64,000 nt of DNA from Anthoceros angustus. Lineage: Eukaryota; Streptophyta; Anthocerotopsida; Anthocerotales; Anthocerotaceae. A program made the position numbers and the translations under genes. The first letter of the stretch is position 1. Every line of letters begins with the position of its first letter. This document shows, piece after piece, positions 10,481 to 22,761 of the stretch. Below the pieces are notes generated by a model. The model had not been told where the DNA came from. It saw only the letters and a list, made by a program, of their open reading frames with translations, and made no database searches. Location of the stretch: the NCBI GenBank assembly GCA_010909165.1, contig VJWM01000254.1:154855-218854 (forward strand), in the 5' to 3' direction.

Positions 10481-13400
10481 GATGACTTCTATTGACGGCT
10501 ACAAAATATCTGTAGATCTCGTTTCACACCTATAAGACATTCGTCGTGCACCGTACGAGAGGTCCAGAATGCACCAACATACCCACATTCGTGTGAAAGC
10601 ACCCACAAACGGGATGCGCAACCTCAAGCACTAAACTTGCAATGGACCGGATGGGGAACCCGAATTTGGTCCCGGGTTTTCGAAAGCGGGTTCGTATATT
10701 CCGCCGGTTCAAATATTATGGTGTTCTATGAGCTACTCAAAACAATCTAACGGGCTATACAAAATGCTCTTATTGATGGGTCACATTCAAAATGAAGTAT
10801 CCTGGGTATGCAAATTAACCAATGCCCACAATAATGGCTTTAGAACAGAGTGTGGAATGAAATGTATGAGGTTAGGGTTAAATATTATGAAACGATAAAG
10901 GTTAAATAATTAATGATATAAAGTTGAAGTAAATAATCATTCAGTTTGCTATAATCTGTCCGAGGGGATTTGGTTCATTTTTTTTTGGGTGTAATTCTTA
11001 CTGATTGGAATTAAGAAAAAATAGCACATCTAGGAGAATCCTCCTAAAGGTATGAAAAACAAATGAGCTCAACTACACTAGACTAGTAAAAGTCAAGGTT
11101 GGTCGCGTTAACAGGTATCTTGACTTGTGTGCCATCCGAGAAATTTCCTAAGAAGGTGTGCCCTCCTCTTAAGTTGTGTGACCATCCACTGAACGAGATT
11201 GACCAGCAAATCTGCGTCCACCTGGACCTAAACTTGGTGAAGGGTGGCTGGCGTTAACAGCTAACCAATGTCCAATACTCTGTTAGCTTCATCATTGAGT
11301 GTCAACGGCAGGGATTAAGCGTTGATGGAGACCTCTTGAACAGATCATTCACGTTCAGCACTATTTCCGGAACGATCTTGCAAGGACAGACTAAAGGTTG
11401 GGTGATTCGCAACAGCGTTCTGGCTTTCTCAACAAAGAAGGCCGCTCCCCAACTAGGGCTTTCGGCCTTGGCCAACTCCCAATCTCATTCCACGAGCTCC
11501 GCGACCTTGGGGCTGGCCAGCTCGAATTTAGGGAACATCAGAAGCCGAATTTCCTTTAAGGAATTGGTATCCTTATGTACATTGATGTCGATCAGTGTAT
11601 CTAACTCGACATAGAACCAGTGAAGTTCCTCTGGATTCCTGCACTTAACCATAAAGGTGGGAGCAAAGGCTAATAGTGCCCTGACCAACTCCTCGGTCTA
11701 TCTGGCTCCTTCCAGGTCAGTAGAACAACTAGCACACATCCAATTGTCTTCAGCGAATTATGTTTCCACTGGATCTGACAGGCTGGTCCTTACGATCTCC
11801 ACCGCTTCATAGGCGGCATCGAGTTCAATTTTGGTTGTGCATGGTTCATAGACGGTTCAGTTTGAGAGAATTGAATGGAGTCAAGTCACAGTGATGCTCT
11901 GTGTGGTGTTGGCAGCTGCATTTCTAGAGAGAGTGGAGGTTTTCAGATATAAGAGCTGAAGTAGGCTGATTCATCTCATCTCTAGGTTGTAAAAGGAGTG
12001 CGGTGTTGAACAAATTTTGCCGCAATTTGGTTATGGAGTTGGTTTTGCAAATTGTCTTCTTGGAATATCTCAACTAAATAAAGATGGAGAGGTATTGGGG
12101 AGGTGATACTCCGCATCTTTGTGTTCTAGTTATACTATTTCTGTTTGCCAGCATTTGTAATAGTAGTGAATTATCACCTGGTGTCACCTGATCACTCGCT
12201 ATGGCTGTAGGCAAACCCTTGTCATGTCCGTGCCGTAGCCTTGGCAGGTTAGGATGCAAGAGCTTGAACACACTCCGCTCCATCTCATGTTGGACAACTT
12301 TGGACTGGTCGGAATGCCTCATCAACCTACTGCTCAAACAACCAAGATGCCTCGTCTTCTGCCAATGAGTCCCCTCTCAAGCCCCTTCCTGCTGATCCTC
12401 AATTGTCCACCTCTGCTGGTAGACTCAATAGGATGTGGTCTAGCCATTACAAGAATCACAGGTGTTTTATAACACATTTTACAATGTAATTTACATTGTC
12501 CTCACGTTGCAAAAATGGACATTTACACGTTTGTAGAATAACAGCTTAATGAGCGCTATTACTGCCAGTGTTGTGACATCTGTGGACATCCTCCTCATCT
12601 CCTTCCCCAGCGCCCAAGAAAACTAGGGCTCCCCTTTCTCACTCCCCAGCAGCTGCCGAGTACTCCATTCGACGTGTAACTAGTTGTCTGTCATTGCCCC
12701 AATGCAGGAAAATCAAGTTTGAAGCGCATGCGCAGGCCGAAGGAAGCAGCACCCTGTCTGCGGAGATGCTTCAACAAATCCCCAAGGACCTTGCACCTGT
12801 AGCCCCTAGCCTAGACCTCCTTCCTCACTCACTTGCTCGTAAAACAGGTCATCTTCAACTCTCTCAATAATGCAATGGACAAGTGGCATCAAACCATCGC
12901 GGAAGTCAAAGACAACTTTGCTGGTATTCTATCTAGAAATTGCTTTTGCACTGCGCACCGCGTAAGGGCATCTTTGTAAATTCCTTTGCCCATTATAACG
13001 CGACAAGATCACCAAGAAAAACAACCTTCAGACAGGGCAGCCCATATCGTTGCACACGTGAATTGAGCCTTTCGATTGCAATCGCGAAGGAGAAGCGAGC
13101 AAGGGCTGAAGCGCTTCCTTGTTTTTTGTTTGCTATTGCTATCAAATTCTACCCAAATTCACACTCCTCTCCAACACCCGGGGATGCATGAACGAGCATA
13201 CTTAATGTGCAAAGTCCTGGGGCCATATTTCGTACCACAAAAATTCATGAGCACCGTGAGGCATAGAAGAAGAAGAAGAAGAATTATATTTAAGTCCTCT
13301 AAGGACGGATTTCCGTCATGGGACTTGGTACTTAACAACTTCTACCATGATGTGCCTAAGCTACTTGCACCAAGGGCATCCCACTTACTTTATACACCCC

Positions 13401-13560
13401 ATCTAAGTACCGATCTAAGCTCAGGATGCTTAATCATCAAGGGCATCCACTCCCTTTACGCACCCCAATCTAAGCTCAGGATGCTTAATCACGACGTTCT
13501 TATAAATGTGTGTCCATTTGGCCTAAGCCATTTGGACACACATATGGTGGAGCATGTTCG
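10481..13560. other. Unresolved intergenic stretch
   Basis: No gene could be supported. The interval is AT-richer than its flanks around 10.8-11.0 kb and has only short open frames. Segments at 11330-11760 and 12240-13180 look like broken coding sequence, perhaps old retroelement, but no family was recognised. Confidence 0.4.
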
Positions 13561-14752
13561 GCCCTAAAACGGGAAGTCGAAGCTAAGAAGCTAACAGCAT
13601 CGTCGTCCCTAAAAACAGTTTCCCGAGGGATTCAAATCCCGAGAGGGAAAGGGGGAAGGAAAGCGGCAGGCAGGCTAGGCTAGTCTGGCATGCGCAATCG
13701 AGCGGCAGGGAGCAGTGACGTGCACCGGGTCGTGAGTCGGGCATGTACGAGACGGCGGCCACGTGGGCGAGCCACGCCCCGCCGTCGCTACCACGTGCCG
13801 GCTGCCGGACACGGCATGCACATTCCCCGTTCCAACAGTTTTCAGTCCAAAAGGCAACTTCCCCGACGAACCTACGGTACTCGAGTCCTGGACCCCAGAA
13901 AAAAAAAAATCAAGGCCTACGTGAGGTCTCTGTGTGTATGCGTGTACAGTACAACCTACCAAGTGTACCTAGGCAGTATCAAGGGCGGCCCACCTCGCAT
14001 CAGATTCTGGCTGCGCCCTGTCCGTCCCCACCACCATTCCCTTTTGCCGGCGTCTAATCCCCACCCTAATAATCCCAATCTCCGTCTATAATCACCGCCC
14101 GCGGCCCGGAGCCCCGTCCCCGGTCCCCGGTCCCCCTTGCCCTGTAGGCTGCTGACTCCCAGTTGCAGCAACTTGGCCACCGATTCTCACGTTGGCACGC
14201 CACATGGGCCCGCGCCCCGCTGCCGCGTAGGGCACTGAACCCACGTCCCCGCCCCCGGGCCCCGCCCACGGACCAGCCCCGCCGGGATCCCCGGACCAAG
14301 CCCCTGGTCCGTCCATCGCCGGCTCCGCCTCTCTTTCCTTTCTCGTCTCTCTTCCTGTCCCTGGCGTCGGGACGCGCCACTGTGTTGCCCTGCAGGAGCA
14401 GGCCTCTGCCGGAAGCGGCAAGGCGGAGTCGGGGCCGAGCCGAGTTGCTTCCCGTGTGGTGCACGCCTGGCTGCTGCTGTTGCTGTTGCTGTTGCGTGCC
14501 CGCGGCCTCTTTAACCCCGCCTCCTGCCTGGGCTTTCTCCTTCTCCTCCCGCATTCTTCCTCGGCCGCAGACGGAGCGGCCTGAGCCTTCTGGAGCGTTC
14601 AATCTGTGTCTGGGAGATGGCCGGGGGACGACTGTTGCCTGCGGCTCAGGGGAGGCGAGGTCGGGTGTAGTTCTGAGCGGATCTGAGCTGGGGAGCGGGA
14701 TCCGGCGGCTGCGGGAAGGGAGGGCGGAGGGAGAGGGTTTCCCGGCTGTGGC
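13561..14752 (+). promoter_or_regulatory. Upstream region and probable 5' UTR of RSH2/3
   Basis: GC content climbs toward the RSH2/3 start and many CG dinucleotides are present, together with a short CTG/TTG repeat at 14468-14493. No TATA box or start site could be placed. Several long open frames here (for example 14163-14759) are composition artefacts. Confidence 0.4.
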
Positions 14753-17700
14753 ATGGTGACTGCCCTGGCCGGGGTCATGGCTCTGTACTCCAGCTCGCCG
14801 CCTGCCGGAATGTGGTCTTCGCAATGTGCGTTGGGGGGTAATGCTGCTGCAGGGATGGAGATGGAGGTGGTGTCGCGGACTACGGCGCTTAATTCGGCGT
14901 CCAAGCCTGGGGTGTTGGTAGGAGGGTTGTCGTCGCTGTTTGCCAGCTCCGGGGCGCGGCATTCGGTGTGTGCCGGGGGGGAGGTGTCGGAGGCGCCGTG
15001 TCTGTCCATGGGGATGGTGCGGAGCGGGTCGCAGACGGATCTGGCGTCGTTGAGCGGGGGCTCGGAGAGCCGGAGTATTCCCAAGCTGAAGGAACGGAGT
15101 CCTGTGTCCGTGCTGTACGGACCTGGGGGGCCGGTTTGTGTGTCGGCGTCGGCTTCTGCTTCGCACAGCGGGTCGCATGGTTCACAGATCTTGTCGTTGG
15201 CGTGCGAGTGGGAGAGGGGGAGCGGGAGTGCCAGTACCAGCGGGGCGGATCACGTCTGGGAGCGGAGACGGTGGCCGTTGGAGTGTCGGAGGGGAGTCAG
15301 GAATGACGGGTTCGATGGGAGAGGGGACAGGTTGGCAGCTGCGTTCCGGTCCAGAGTTTTGGATCTGCGCAGGCCCGAGGTGGACTTGGGGTCCAGTGAC
15401 TCGGAGGCGTCTGATTTTGGGGATGAGTTGGAGCTCGAGGGTTTGCAGACCGATGAGTTGGCGTGTGCTGATGGTAAGCGTGGGCCGGCTTGGGATGTGG
15501 CTGATTCACGGGAGAGGCTGCTGGGTCTGGCGGAGAGGGCTGCTGGTATTGCCTCCTCTTTGACTCAGGACGTTTTGGTTGCCGAGAAGGTGGTCAAGCC
15601 CAAATCCCCTGATGAGATGCTCAGGGATGCCCAGAGGCAGCACCGCGTTTTCAATCACGCTTTCGTTGTGAAAGCTTTTCGGACAGCACAAGATGCCCAT
15701 AATGGTCAGGTACGCGTGGCAGGAGTACTGTTTTAATTTCGCTCTTTGATCGTGTGGCTTTTGTTTTGATGTTCAAGTGTGATTGTGTGGCTTTTGTTTT
15801 GATGCTCAAGTGTGGTTTTTGCTCGGTGTGATGCAGTTCCGCCGGAATGGAGATCTGTACCTGGCACATTGTGTGGAGACTGCTCAAATCCTAGCAGCCT
15901 CCGGGGCAGACAGCACGGTTGTTGCGGCTGGCCTTCTTCACGACACTCTGGATGACGCATACCTCGATGAATCACAGCTTCGGGTTGACTTTGGAGATGA
16001 AGTGGCTGGCCTTGTTTGCGGGGTATGTTTACCTTTACTTTCTGTTTCATTGGTCATCGGAGTCAATGAAGCTGTTCCACAAGCGCATGTGTTTGTCATC
16101 GGTTGTTCGCTTATAGCTCCGTTCTGCACTACAGGTCTCCAAGTTGAGCAAATTTAGCCAGTTAGCCCGTGACAACAGAACTGTGTGCAACTCGGTGGAG
16201 GCTGATCGGCTGCGTACCATGTTTCTGTCTATGGTGGATGCCCGTGTGGTTCTCATTAAACTGGCAGATCGCCTGCATAATATGAGAACCCTTGGTGCCC
16301 TGTCCCCCGTGAAGCAGATCCGCATTGCTGATGAAACTCTTCACATATTTGCCCCACTGGCAAGTCGACTGGGTATCTGGAGCTGGAAAGCTGAAATGGA
16401 GGATCACTGCTTCAGATACTTGAGGCGTGAAGAATATGACGAGTTATCCCTAAGAGTGGCTGAGGGAAGGGGTGAAGGCGAGTTGCTCTCCTCTATCAAA
16501 GAACTGGATCAGGCTCTACGAGAGCAAGGTGTGGAGTTCACAGATCTTTCTGGCCGGCCCAAGAATTTGTACAGTATTTACTCGAAAATGATCAGGTAAG
16601 GAATCAGACAAAAGCTTTGCTGGTACCTGGATGACTGCTTTTTTCTTGTGTCCCTGCAACTGTGCCTCACAAAAAATCCGTGTGTTGCAGAAAGGGCCGG
16701 CATATTGATGAAATATTTGACTATCATGGGCTACGTTTAATCGTTGAAGATGAGGCAAGCTGTTATACTGCTTTGGAGGTCGTACACAGGCTGTGGTCAC
16801 ACGTTCCAGAGAAATTGAAGGACTACATAAAATCACCCAAAGAAAATGGGTAAGCTTTCTGACCCGTGTTTCTTCATGCCTGATGTTGGAAACTTCACCT
16901 AATTCGATTGCCACTTTATTACTGCAGGTATCAGTCTCTGCATACTGTTGTGCGTGGTAGTGAAGGACATTTTTTGGAGGTTCAAATCAGGACTGTTAAG
17001 ATGCATCATCAGGCTGAATTTGGTTTAGCTGCCCACTGGCGATACAAGGAGGGAAACCATAAATATTCGTCCTTCATACTTCAGAAAGTGGAATGGGCTC
17101 GCTGGGTTTTGACATGGCAAAGTGAGATCATGGATACAAAAGTCAGACTGTCACCTGCACAATCAGACCTCAGGCCACCCTGCCCTTTTCCCCTCCACAA
17201 AGATGACTGCCGCCATTCCACTGTTTGCTACCAGCCTCCACAACATGATGACGATCCTCTCTTTGTTATATTGCTGGAGAATGACAAGGTACTAAACTTT
17301 GTTCTTTATCTCATTTCTGGGGTTCACATTGCTGTGTCTTGCCGCTTAGGGCTGGGGCTTCCTGTAAGATTTTTGTTTCCGATAGGGGCAGTTTGCTAGT
17401 TGTTCGGAACACATGAAAATCTGTAACACACTTCGTTATGCAGATGGTTGTCCAAGAATTGCTTCCAGGGTGTACAGCAGCAGACTTGATGGTTGAAAGA
17501 CGAGAGAAGTACCCAGATTGGGACTCCACATGTGCAACCGGAAGCTATAGCAAGGAGAAGAAGGCAAAAGTAAATTGCAAGTTTGTAGAGGATGCTCATC
17601 AGAAGCTGAGGATGGGTGATCTTGTAGAATTTGCTTGCGAACCGGAAGTCAGTTCGGACAGGGATAGTATGCTTTTGGAGCATACCGCACACCGAGGATC

Positions 17701-17836
17701 TCCAGGGGACAGGTGTGGTCAAATTGCTGTTGAGTTTCAGAGGGAACAACTGAAGCGGCTCTATCAGGATAGCGGAGATGCAAGGAGGACTCCTAGGTTA
17801 GATCGGAAACCTAGTTCTCTGGCAGGGTTATCGTAA
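14753..17836 (+). CDS. RSH2/3: RSH2/3-type bifunctional (p)ppGpp synthetase/hydrolase, chloroplast
   Basis: Makes and degrades (p)ppGpp in plastids. Exons 14753-15709, 15837-16022, 16135-16595, 16691-16849, 16928-17288 and 17444-17836 join in frame to 838 aa, ~125 aa longer than Arabidopsis RSH2/RSH3, mostly in a Ser/Gly-rich N-terminus suited to a plastid transit peptide. The start is supported by the family-like beginning [14 protein letters not shown] and a [14 protein letters not shown] block. Hydrolase HD domain ~300-480: H330, HD at 354-355 (LLHDTLDD), IKLADRLHN at 421-430. Synthetase ~515-640: [10 protein letters not shown] with Gly521 kept, DYHGLRLIV with Asp545, [23 protein letters not shown]. 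All catalytic motifs are present, so both activities are predicted. The C-terminal ~130 aa carry no obvious TGS or ACT domain, as expected for this clade. All five introns have GT-AG ends and lengths of 78-155 bp. Confidence 0.95.
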
Positions 17837-18117
17837 CGTGACGAACGTCATGGGCAATCCGTTATCCCGATCCACATAAGCGTAGTTGTATACATGTGTA
17901 AAAAATTGAATGGTGGGTCAGGGCTGACGGAGGGGAGACTTATCTATTTCATTCTTTACGTCCTCGGGAATGTTTTTTGGACAAACTTGGGCATGAGGTC
18001 CTGCCCTGTATCTCGTCCTGAGGATGGTTTGATCAGGTCTTGTACATAAGGATGCTCTGATCAGATCTTGTACATAAATAAAGTGCTCTTGCTGCCCAGG
18101 CTTTCAGTCTTTCTGCT
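17837..18117 (+). other. 3' flank/UTR of RSH2/3
   Basis: AT-richer sequence directly after the RSH2/3 stop, containing an imperfect duplication of a GATCAG...CTTGTACATAA segment (about 18030-18080). No clear polyadenylation signal was assigned. Confidence 0.4.
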
Positions 18118-18487
18118 GTAGACTGCTGGTTGTTGATCATTCTGGATATGGGTCTCCAGACTGCTGGTTGTTGCTCATTCTGGAGATGGGTCTCCAGACC
18201 GCTGGTTGTTGCTCATTCTGGAGATTCTCTCCAGACTGCTGGTTGTTGCTCATTCTGGAGATGGGTCTCCAGACTGCTGGTTGGCTCATTCTGCAGATGG
18301 GTCTCCAGACTGCTGGTTGTTGCTCATTCTGCAGATGGGTCTCCAGACTGCTGGTTGTTGCTCATTCTGGAAATGGGTCTCCAGACTGCTGGTTGCTGCT
18401 CATTCTGGAGATGGGTCTCCAGACTGCTGGTTGCTGCTCATTCTGGAGATGGGTCTCCAGACTGCTGGTTGTTGCTCATTCTGGAGA
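18118..18487 (+). repeat. 38-bp minisatellite
   Basis: About nine to ten copies of a 38-bp unit built on GGGTCTCCAGACTGCTGG followed by TTGTTGCTCATTCTGGAGAT. Some units have short deletions (for example near 18224 and 18280). Open frames across it in several phases are produced by the repeat. It starts within about 300 bp of the RSH2/3 stop and ends at a copia fragment. Confidence 0.95.
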
Positions 18488-18499
18488 CTTCGACCATGA

Positions 18500-19680
18500 C
18501 TTGTACCAATTAGAATTGAAGTGCTCCTCCCCTGCACTGGCTTATTCGGCTTCACTTGCTAATTTGAAGCCTAGTCAACTAGCATCCCTTTGGCATGCAA
18601 GGTTAGGGCATGCAAGAAGGCATAAACTAGTGGACATGTCTCAAAAGGAATGTCACAAAGAGCCATTACCCAAATGCTTCAAGGAGCTCCCCACTTACGA
18701 ATCTTGCATTCCAGCTAAACAGAGGGAGTAGCCCTTCCCTAAGCAGGCACATAGGGCCACATCAGTCCTTGAGTTGGTACACGCCGACATTTCTGGAAAA
18801 ATTCATGAGCCCTCCTTGGGAGGAGCTCAGTACTACCTCACAGTCCTTGAGTTGGTACACGCCGACATTTCTGGAAAAATTCATGAGCCCTCCTTGGGAG
18901 GAGCTCAGTACTACCTCACAGTCCTTGAGTTGGTACACGCCGACATTTCTCGAAAAATTCATGAGCCCTCCTTGGGAGGAGCTCAGTACTACCTCACACT
19001 CACGGATGACTACAGTCGGTACTCATGGACTTTCCCCATGCATCTGAAGAGCGACATGCTTAAGCTCTTCTAGGAGTGGTTACCAACAGCCCAAAGACAA
19101 TCCGAGTGTTTACTCAAGACCTTGCGAAGTGATAATGGCACGGAGTTTGTCAACAACGCCTTTGACACCTATCTGCATGATCAAGGGATACGACGACAGT
19201 TAATCGTACCTTACACCCAACAGCAGAATGGTGTGGCTCAACGCAAAAATCAGACCTTACTTGGTATGACTAGGAGAATGCTCTTATGGGCAGGGCTGCC
19301 ACAAGAATATTGGGCAGAGGCTGTGGTCATAGCCACTTACATATCAATTCGCATTTTGACTAGCTCTGTCCCAGGCAAGACACCTTTCGAAGTGTATTGG
19401 GGAAGGAAGCCGAGTTTGCTCCACCTTCGAGTGTTTGGCTCCAAGGCATACGCCTACATCCCTGCTGAGAAGCGAAAGAAGTTAGACAATAGATCTCGGA
19501 GTTTGATTTTCGTGGGATACAGTGAAACTGTTAAAGCTTACAAGCTTTATGACCCGGATACACACTCCGTTACCCTAGCACGCAGTGTTACCTTTCTGGA
19601 GCAATCTGGGCCGGCAACACAAACTTCAGATGTCATATCTTCAGAGGGAGTCCACAGAGATGTCCAGAATGAGCAACAGC
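18500..19680 (+). pseudogene. Ty1/copia pol fragment (GAG-pre-integrase and integrase)
   Basis: Seen: LWHARLGHARRHKLVDMS and YESC (GAG-pre-integrase end), then VHADISGKIHEPS and LTDDYSRYSW, an internal stop near 19071, LRSDNGTEFVNNAF, a NGVAQRKNQTLLGMTR segment, WAEAVVIATY and FVGYSETVKAYKLYDP. These are the expected order and spacing for a copia integrase catalytic core and its C-terminal part. Gag, protease, reverse transcriptase and LTRs are absent. The fragment is interrupted by an in-frame 78-bp triplication and ends where transposon copy 2 begins. Confidence 0.9.
18763..18996 (+). repeat. 78-bp in-frame triplication in copia integrase
   Basis: Units start at 18763, 18841 and 18919 (CAGTCCTTGAGTTGG). 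The period is 26 codons, so the frame is kept and the VHADIS...SLGGAQYYL segment appears three times. Confidence 0.95.
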
Positions 19681-19757
19681 CAGCACTTTATGTTGTGCGT
19701 AGATTACCCAAAAGAACAGCGTCTGGCATACATGTTAAGCTAGGGATAAAAGAGATG

Positions 19758-19777
19758 GGCGTCGGCATGCCGGTGCC
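19758..19777. repeat. 20-bp palindrome, decayed copy
   Basis: GGCGTCGGCATGCCGGTGCC, two substitutions from the consensus palindrome. It lies in the region corresponding to the second intron of the methyltransferase-like gene. Confidence 0.85.
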
Positions 19778-21044
19778 CACCTGGTAGGCACATGTTCAAC
19801 AAAAGTAATTGGTCTAAAACACTGTCATTGATGCAGTCTAGGTTGAAAGGTCTTCCATTCCGGTTTGAGTCTTTGGAGGGCATTGCCCATGCACGTCATC
19901 CATGACCACTTGCAGTTCTTTCAGTCGAGCATGCTCCGTGTCTTCAAAGTTGTCATTTTCCTCCATCGCATTATCTTCGTCGGTATGGTCTTCTTCCGCG
20001 CCATTGTCAGAGTCATTTTGTGGCCAAACAACATCCAGGGTCTGCTGCCCATCGTCCAGGATGTCACGGTATTCTCCTTCCTACAATTAGTTGCCAAACG
20101 AACAACCTACGACTGAGACCCATCCTTTTCAGACAAAACTCACCTCTTTTGCCCATAACTGGGTCGGGCCTCGACGATGTGGTTCATAATTCAACTCCTC
20201 TTCAGCGTCCAGCAGCACTTCGTAGCCATGGATCCTCTGAAGAATCAACTCTGCGCACCTCTTGTCTACCTCGATTGAAATGCAGTTGCGTCCACAAAGC
20301 AAGGCTGCCAAAGTCGTTAACCCACTCCTAGCACAAGATCCAGAATCCAATCCCCCTCCTTCAAGAAACTTTTGATGAGCCTCATCATCAAAGCCAAAGG
20401 CCTTTGATAAGCACAGACCACCAGCTTGTCCAATGATGTGTACAGCAACTTCTTCACCATTGTAGGATGCCCGATGACTACCCCCCATTGTTGAAAGACC
20501 CATGGATGTTAGTGGGGATCATGGAAATTTTGGTCTTCTTGCTATCCGATGTTAAACCCCACCCTACAGTCACGTACTCCATAGTGTCGTACCCACCCAA
20601 GTCGTTATGCATATTTGTTTTGTGCCATACAAAAGAGACCGATCCTCCTCCTCTGCACCACTTTCGCATGGCCTCTCTGACCATATACTGCTCTTCAACA
20701 CCATGCATCTATATCATTCTCATCTCCTGGCAGCTCATCATGTCATGGAATGGATGGAATATTGTACTCAATTGACTTTGGTCTAACTTCACATCATGTT
20801 TGCCCTTGTTGAACCCTCTGTGCACGTCCATCGCCATGAGGGTGTACTTGCGGATCCTAAGAAACCCTCTCATATCAGCTGCATCCTTCGCAATGACTTG
20901 GTACTTCACAATGTCTTTCCTCCATGTCCATATCTGCCAGTGCTCTCTGCTCATTTTCCAGCCCTTTCCATGTGTGAATCTCAAGAATAAATGCTTGAAA
21001 ATCCTCAGGTTTAGTGGGTGAGAGTGAAAGGGCATGATAACGAA

Positions 21045-21064
21045 GGCGCCGGCATGCCAGCACC
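21045..21064. repeat. 20-bp palindrome in intron, copy 2
   Basis: GGCGCCGGCATGCCAGCACC, two substitutions from consensus, at the same intron position as 9081-9100 in copy 1. Confidence 0.85.
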
Positions 21065-21484
21065 CTCCAACAAACATTACCAAGAATGGATGGCAATTTG
21101 GTTACCTTGCCCTCGAAGGCAGCTTGAAACCTTGCTATCACTTCATCGGAGGAGTGTTGAGGGTATTCTTGTCTCACCATATCGAATGAGTCACATGCCA
21201 GATGTTTTGCCATGGCCACTTGTATCACGTGAAATTTCTTGCACAAGGTTACTTTCTTCCCTATGCCGTTGAGGTCCAGGAGTCGCGTCAGTACCTTCTC
21301 TGTTGCACATATCAACATATGTTGACTAGACTGTCCATGTGGGATTCCTTGAAAGCTTCGCCAGGGCTTCCCCTACATCTCTTTGGGTTTGACAAAAACC
21401 CCCTCAACCTGCTTCATCTTGTCAGTTGCCTTCCGCTTTTCCTTGCTCTTCTTACTTGTTCCAGCCGCTACTTGCTTCGTATGA

Positions 21485-22666
21485 GGCCCGAACCCTCCCG
21501 ATTATGCAGGATATATTGAGAACGTTCTTCTCACCAAACCCAAAAGTGAAGGTACTCACCGAAGTGCCAGACTTCCAGAAGTATGTGTGGCCAGTTAGGA
21601 AAGGTGCAAGAGGGCACCAATACAAGGCTGCCGCTAAACAGTTGAACGACCTCTTGTTCTAGCACCAGTTCAAAATTACAAGAGAAGACAGAGTGGGATG
21701 GGGAAAGGTAACGGTCATACGGAGTAAACAATATTCCACTTCCCAGCAATGGAAAAGCGAAGATTTCTTGGAGTTCTTAACTTCAGTTCCTGATTGGCCC
21801 TGCACCATTAATGGCACTGCAGGCCAAAGATAAGAAGGCGAGTGAAGGTGGGCTCACTGGGAGGGCATTGAGCACTTACACAAAGGCTTTCTAAAGCTAT
21901 CTACATGTGTGAATGCAGAGGAAGGGGAGTGTGGACTGAAATCTGGAAGGACCACAGTGAGATCTCAACTATAGTTGACAACAACTTTGGACTTGTCTTG
22001 CAGATTGAGTGAAAATGGTACGACAGGGCAGCAGCGGAATTACTAATCCCCCCATTGCAAGTACCATAAGAAGCAGTAGACGAAGCATTACTCCAAGAAG
22101 TACCATAGAGAGACAAGTATTTGGGAGGTCACCAGAGTACAGAACGATGTCAAGATCTAGAGGAGGTGGAAAGGATGAATGGGGATATCATGGAGATTCA
22201 AAAGAGCATGTTTCTCGTAACTCCTTGCGAGGAGGACACTCACAACCGACCATTTTGGATTGCGAAGGTTATAAGTGTCCACCTAAATTCCGCTGACCCT
22301 TACTTACATGTGCATTGGTGGAGAACAGAGCACACAGATTCTTACGAGGGGAAGTATGTGGGAGAATACGCCTTCAGAACAGATGAAGACAAGGCACCAC
22401 CATCAAAAAGTAAAGCTGGTAAAGTCTCAAGACCTCCTAACATCCACACGGTCTTCGTTCGCAAAACCGTTATCGTCTATTATGGCTTCAAGTTGAACTC
22501 GAGGAAACATCTATATGCCGCAAATAAGAAAGCAATCATAGAGAAGTTGAGTGCCCTTCGTCCCCATCTACAACCTTGCACTCCTGATGTACAAGATTAT
22601 AGCGATTATGATGGCGACGAGGCAATGCAGGTCAAAAGAGAAGGTTTAGAGTCTGGCGAGGAGTGA
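21485..22666 (+). pseudogene. DUF7869-type transposase-like gene, C-terminal part (copy 2)
   Basis: EVPDFQKYVWPV at 21560-21600 matches EVPDFKVCV in copy 3 (41430-41465), and the following QFKITRE/YSTSQQW region also matches. Past one or two breaks, a frame from 22121 to a TGA at 22664-22666 encodes RPFWIAKVISVH, LHVHWWRTEHTD and VIVYYGFKLNSRKHLYAANK, resembling the C-terminal FW-AKV...VHW segment that I recall from large plant DUF7869 proteins. No DDE residues are in this copy. The last open frame (181 aa) may be intact but lacks its N-terminal partner. Confidence 0.6.
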
Positions 22667-22761
22667 TCATGTGGTGTCATCGTCGTGGGACTTCCGCGAT
22701 CATGGATTATATATGTTCAAACTCCCTTGACGATGATCATGATCCGTGATGATCATGATCC

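Larger units (their letters stand above)
19700..21480 (-). pseudogene. DNA-methyltransferase-like gene (copy 2)
   Basis: Reading on the minus strand: a lysine-rich linker, then the block from LTRLLDLNGIGKKVTL to ARFQAAFEGK; a GT-AG intron (about 21105-21004) holding a palindrome at 21045-21064; DFQAFILEIHTWKGLENEQR; MIYMHGVEEQYMVREAMRKW followed by GGGSVSFVWHKTN and EYVTVGW (about 20700-20570); then TTLAALLCGRNCI and EVDKRC (about 20320-20260). The W-x-KTN motif followed by the AdoMet-site-like segment resembles N4/N6 amino-methyltransferases. The usual Gly-x-Gly loop reads DSGSCARSGL, which is degenerate, and no clean DPPY is seen. Stops and frameshifts occur. A palindrome at 19758-19777 lies near the 3' end. 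This copy has the least damaged C-terminal lobe of the three. Confidence 0.6.
19690..22666. mobile_element. Two-gene DNA transposon, copy 2 (internally deleted)
   Basis: Minus-strand methyltransferase-like gene (about 21480 to 19700) and plus-strand transposase-like C-terminal part (about 21485 to 22666) meet head to head. This matches the orientation of copies 1 and 3, but the ParB-like region and the N-terminal and catalytic parts of the transposase are missing, so an internal deletion is inferred. Outer ends were not found; the left side abuts the copia fragment. Confidence 0.7.

Noticed and set aside
14163-14759. 198-aa frame just upstream of RSH2/3
   Set aside because: Composition-driven (Pro/Arg/Ser) in a GC-rich leader; it overlaps the RSH2/3 start and has no recognisable domain.
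18118-18487. CRISPR-like array of regular repeats
   Set aside because: Units are contiguous 38-bp minisatellite copies with no unique spacers, in a plant nuclear context.
20129-20503. Host or bacterial-contaminant DNA methyltransferase gene
   Set aside because: The frame is fragmentary, contains introns and palindromes shared with the other transposon copies, and lies in the same divergent arrangement, so it is a transposon gene and not a contaminant.
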